Positions 15,958-16,013 of a stretch of DNA of 16,013 bases are shown in pieces. The DNA comes from Symbiodinium natans (taxonomy: Eukaryota > Sar > Dinophyceae > Suessiales > Symbiodiniaceae). Under the pieces are notes generated by a model. It was not told the DNA's origin. It worked only from the letters and a program-made list of their open reading frames with translations, and ran no database searches. The translations under genes and the position numbers were made by a program. The stretch is taken from assembly GCA_905221605.1 (NCBI GenBank), contig CAJNDS010001506.1, positions 1-16,013 on the forward strand, in the 5' to 3' direction. Numbering within the stretch: the stretch's first letter is position 1; the number at the start of each line of letters is the position of its first letter.

Positions 15958-16013
15958 CCCTCCGCACCCTCCGCGCCCTCCGCGCCCTCCGCGCCCTCCG
16001 CGCCCTCCGCGCC
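15958..16013. repeat. 10-base tandem repeat at the window edge
   Basis: CCTCCGCGCC repeats with period 10 for at least five units, the first carrying CGCACC in place of CGCGCC. The array runs out of the window. Confidence 0.95.

Overview
The window looks like nuclear DNA of a dinoflagellate, most likely of the Symbiodiniaceae type. The evidence is indirect: a protein-coding gene whose reading frame is restored only by short introns with GT, GC and GA donors and AG acceptors usually followed by G; several candidate genes on one strand with gaps of about 100 bases; a LINE-type retroelement; degenerate TTTAGGG-like stretches; and long poly-C microsatellites. No bacterial operon, rRNA, tRNA or CRISPR array was seen.

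Region 1 (about 1-4860, minus strand) is a nearly full-length non-LTR retrotransposon. Its main ORF (stop at 930, ATG at 4736) encodes an EEP/APE-like endonuclease, a reverse transcriptase with an FADD box and three C-terminal C2H2 zinc fingers. Thirty-one bases downstream is a second, unrecognised ORF, broken by an 11-base tandem duplication. The element ends in a GTGA-type simple repeat at the window edge. The +1 frame across the whole main ORF has no stop codon and runs on into the second ORF, which is highly unusual.

Region 2 (4873-5268) is a 36-base minisatellite lying just upstream of the element. Region 3 (5330-11000) is mostly unannotatable spacer. It holds two copies of a poly-C dispersed repeat, two telomere-like relics in opposite orientation, a GC-rich duplication with a perfect palindrome, and one weak exon candidate.

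Region 4 (about 11000-15090) is genic. On the minus strand, reading from high to low coordinates, I reconstruct a small coiled-coil/RS-tail protein (15020-14542), the possible tail of another gene (to 13802), a complete five-exon PPPDE (DeSI-like) thiol peptidase (13704-12767), and an unrecognised five-exon gene with a CxxC motif (12653-11728). The PPPDE model is strong because motifs known for the family appear in the right order with consistent intron phases. The others rest on phase consistency and splice signals only. Plus-strand fragments at 11082-11601 may be a convergent gene or pseudogene.

Region 5 (15110-16013) is a satellite-like array of poly-C tracts separated by a recurring block, then a short ORF fragment and a 10-base tandem repeat at the edge.
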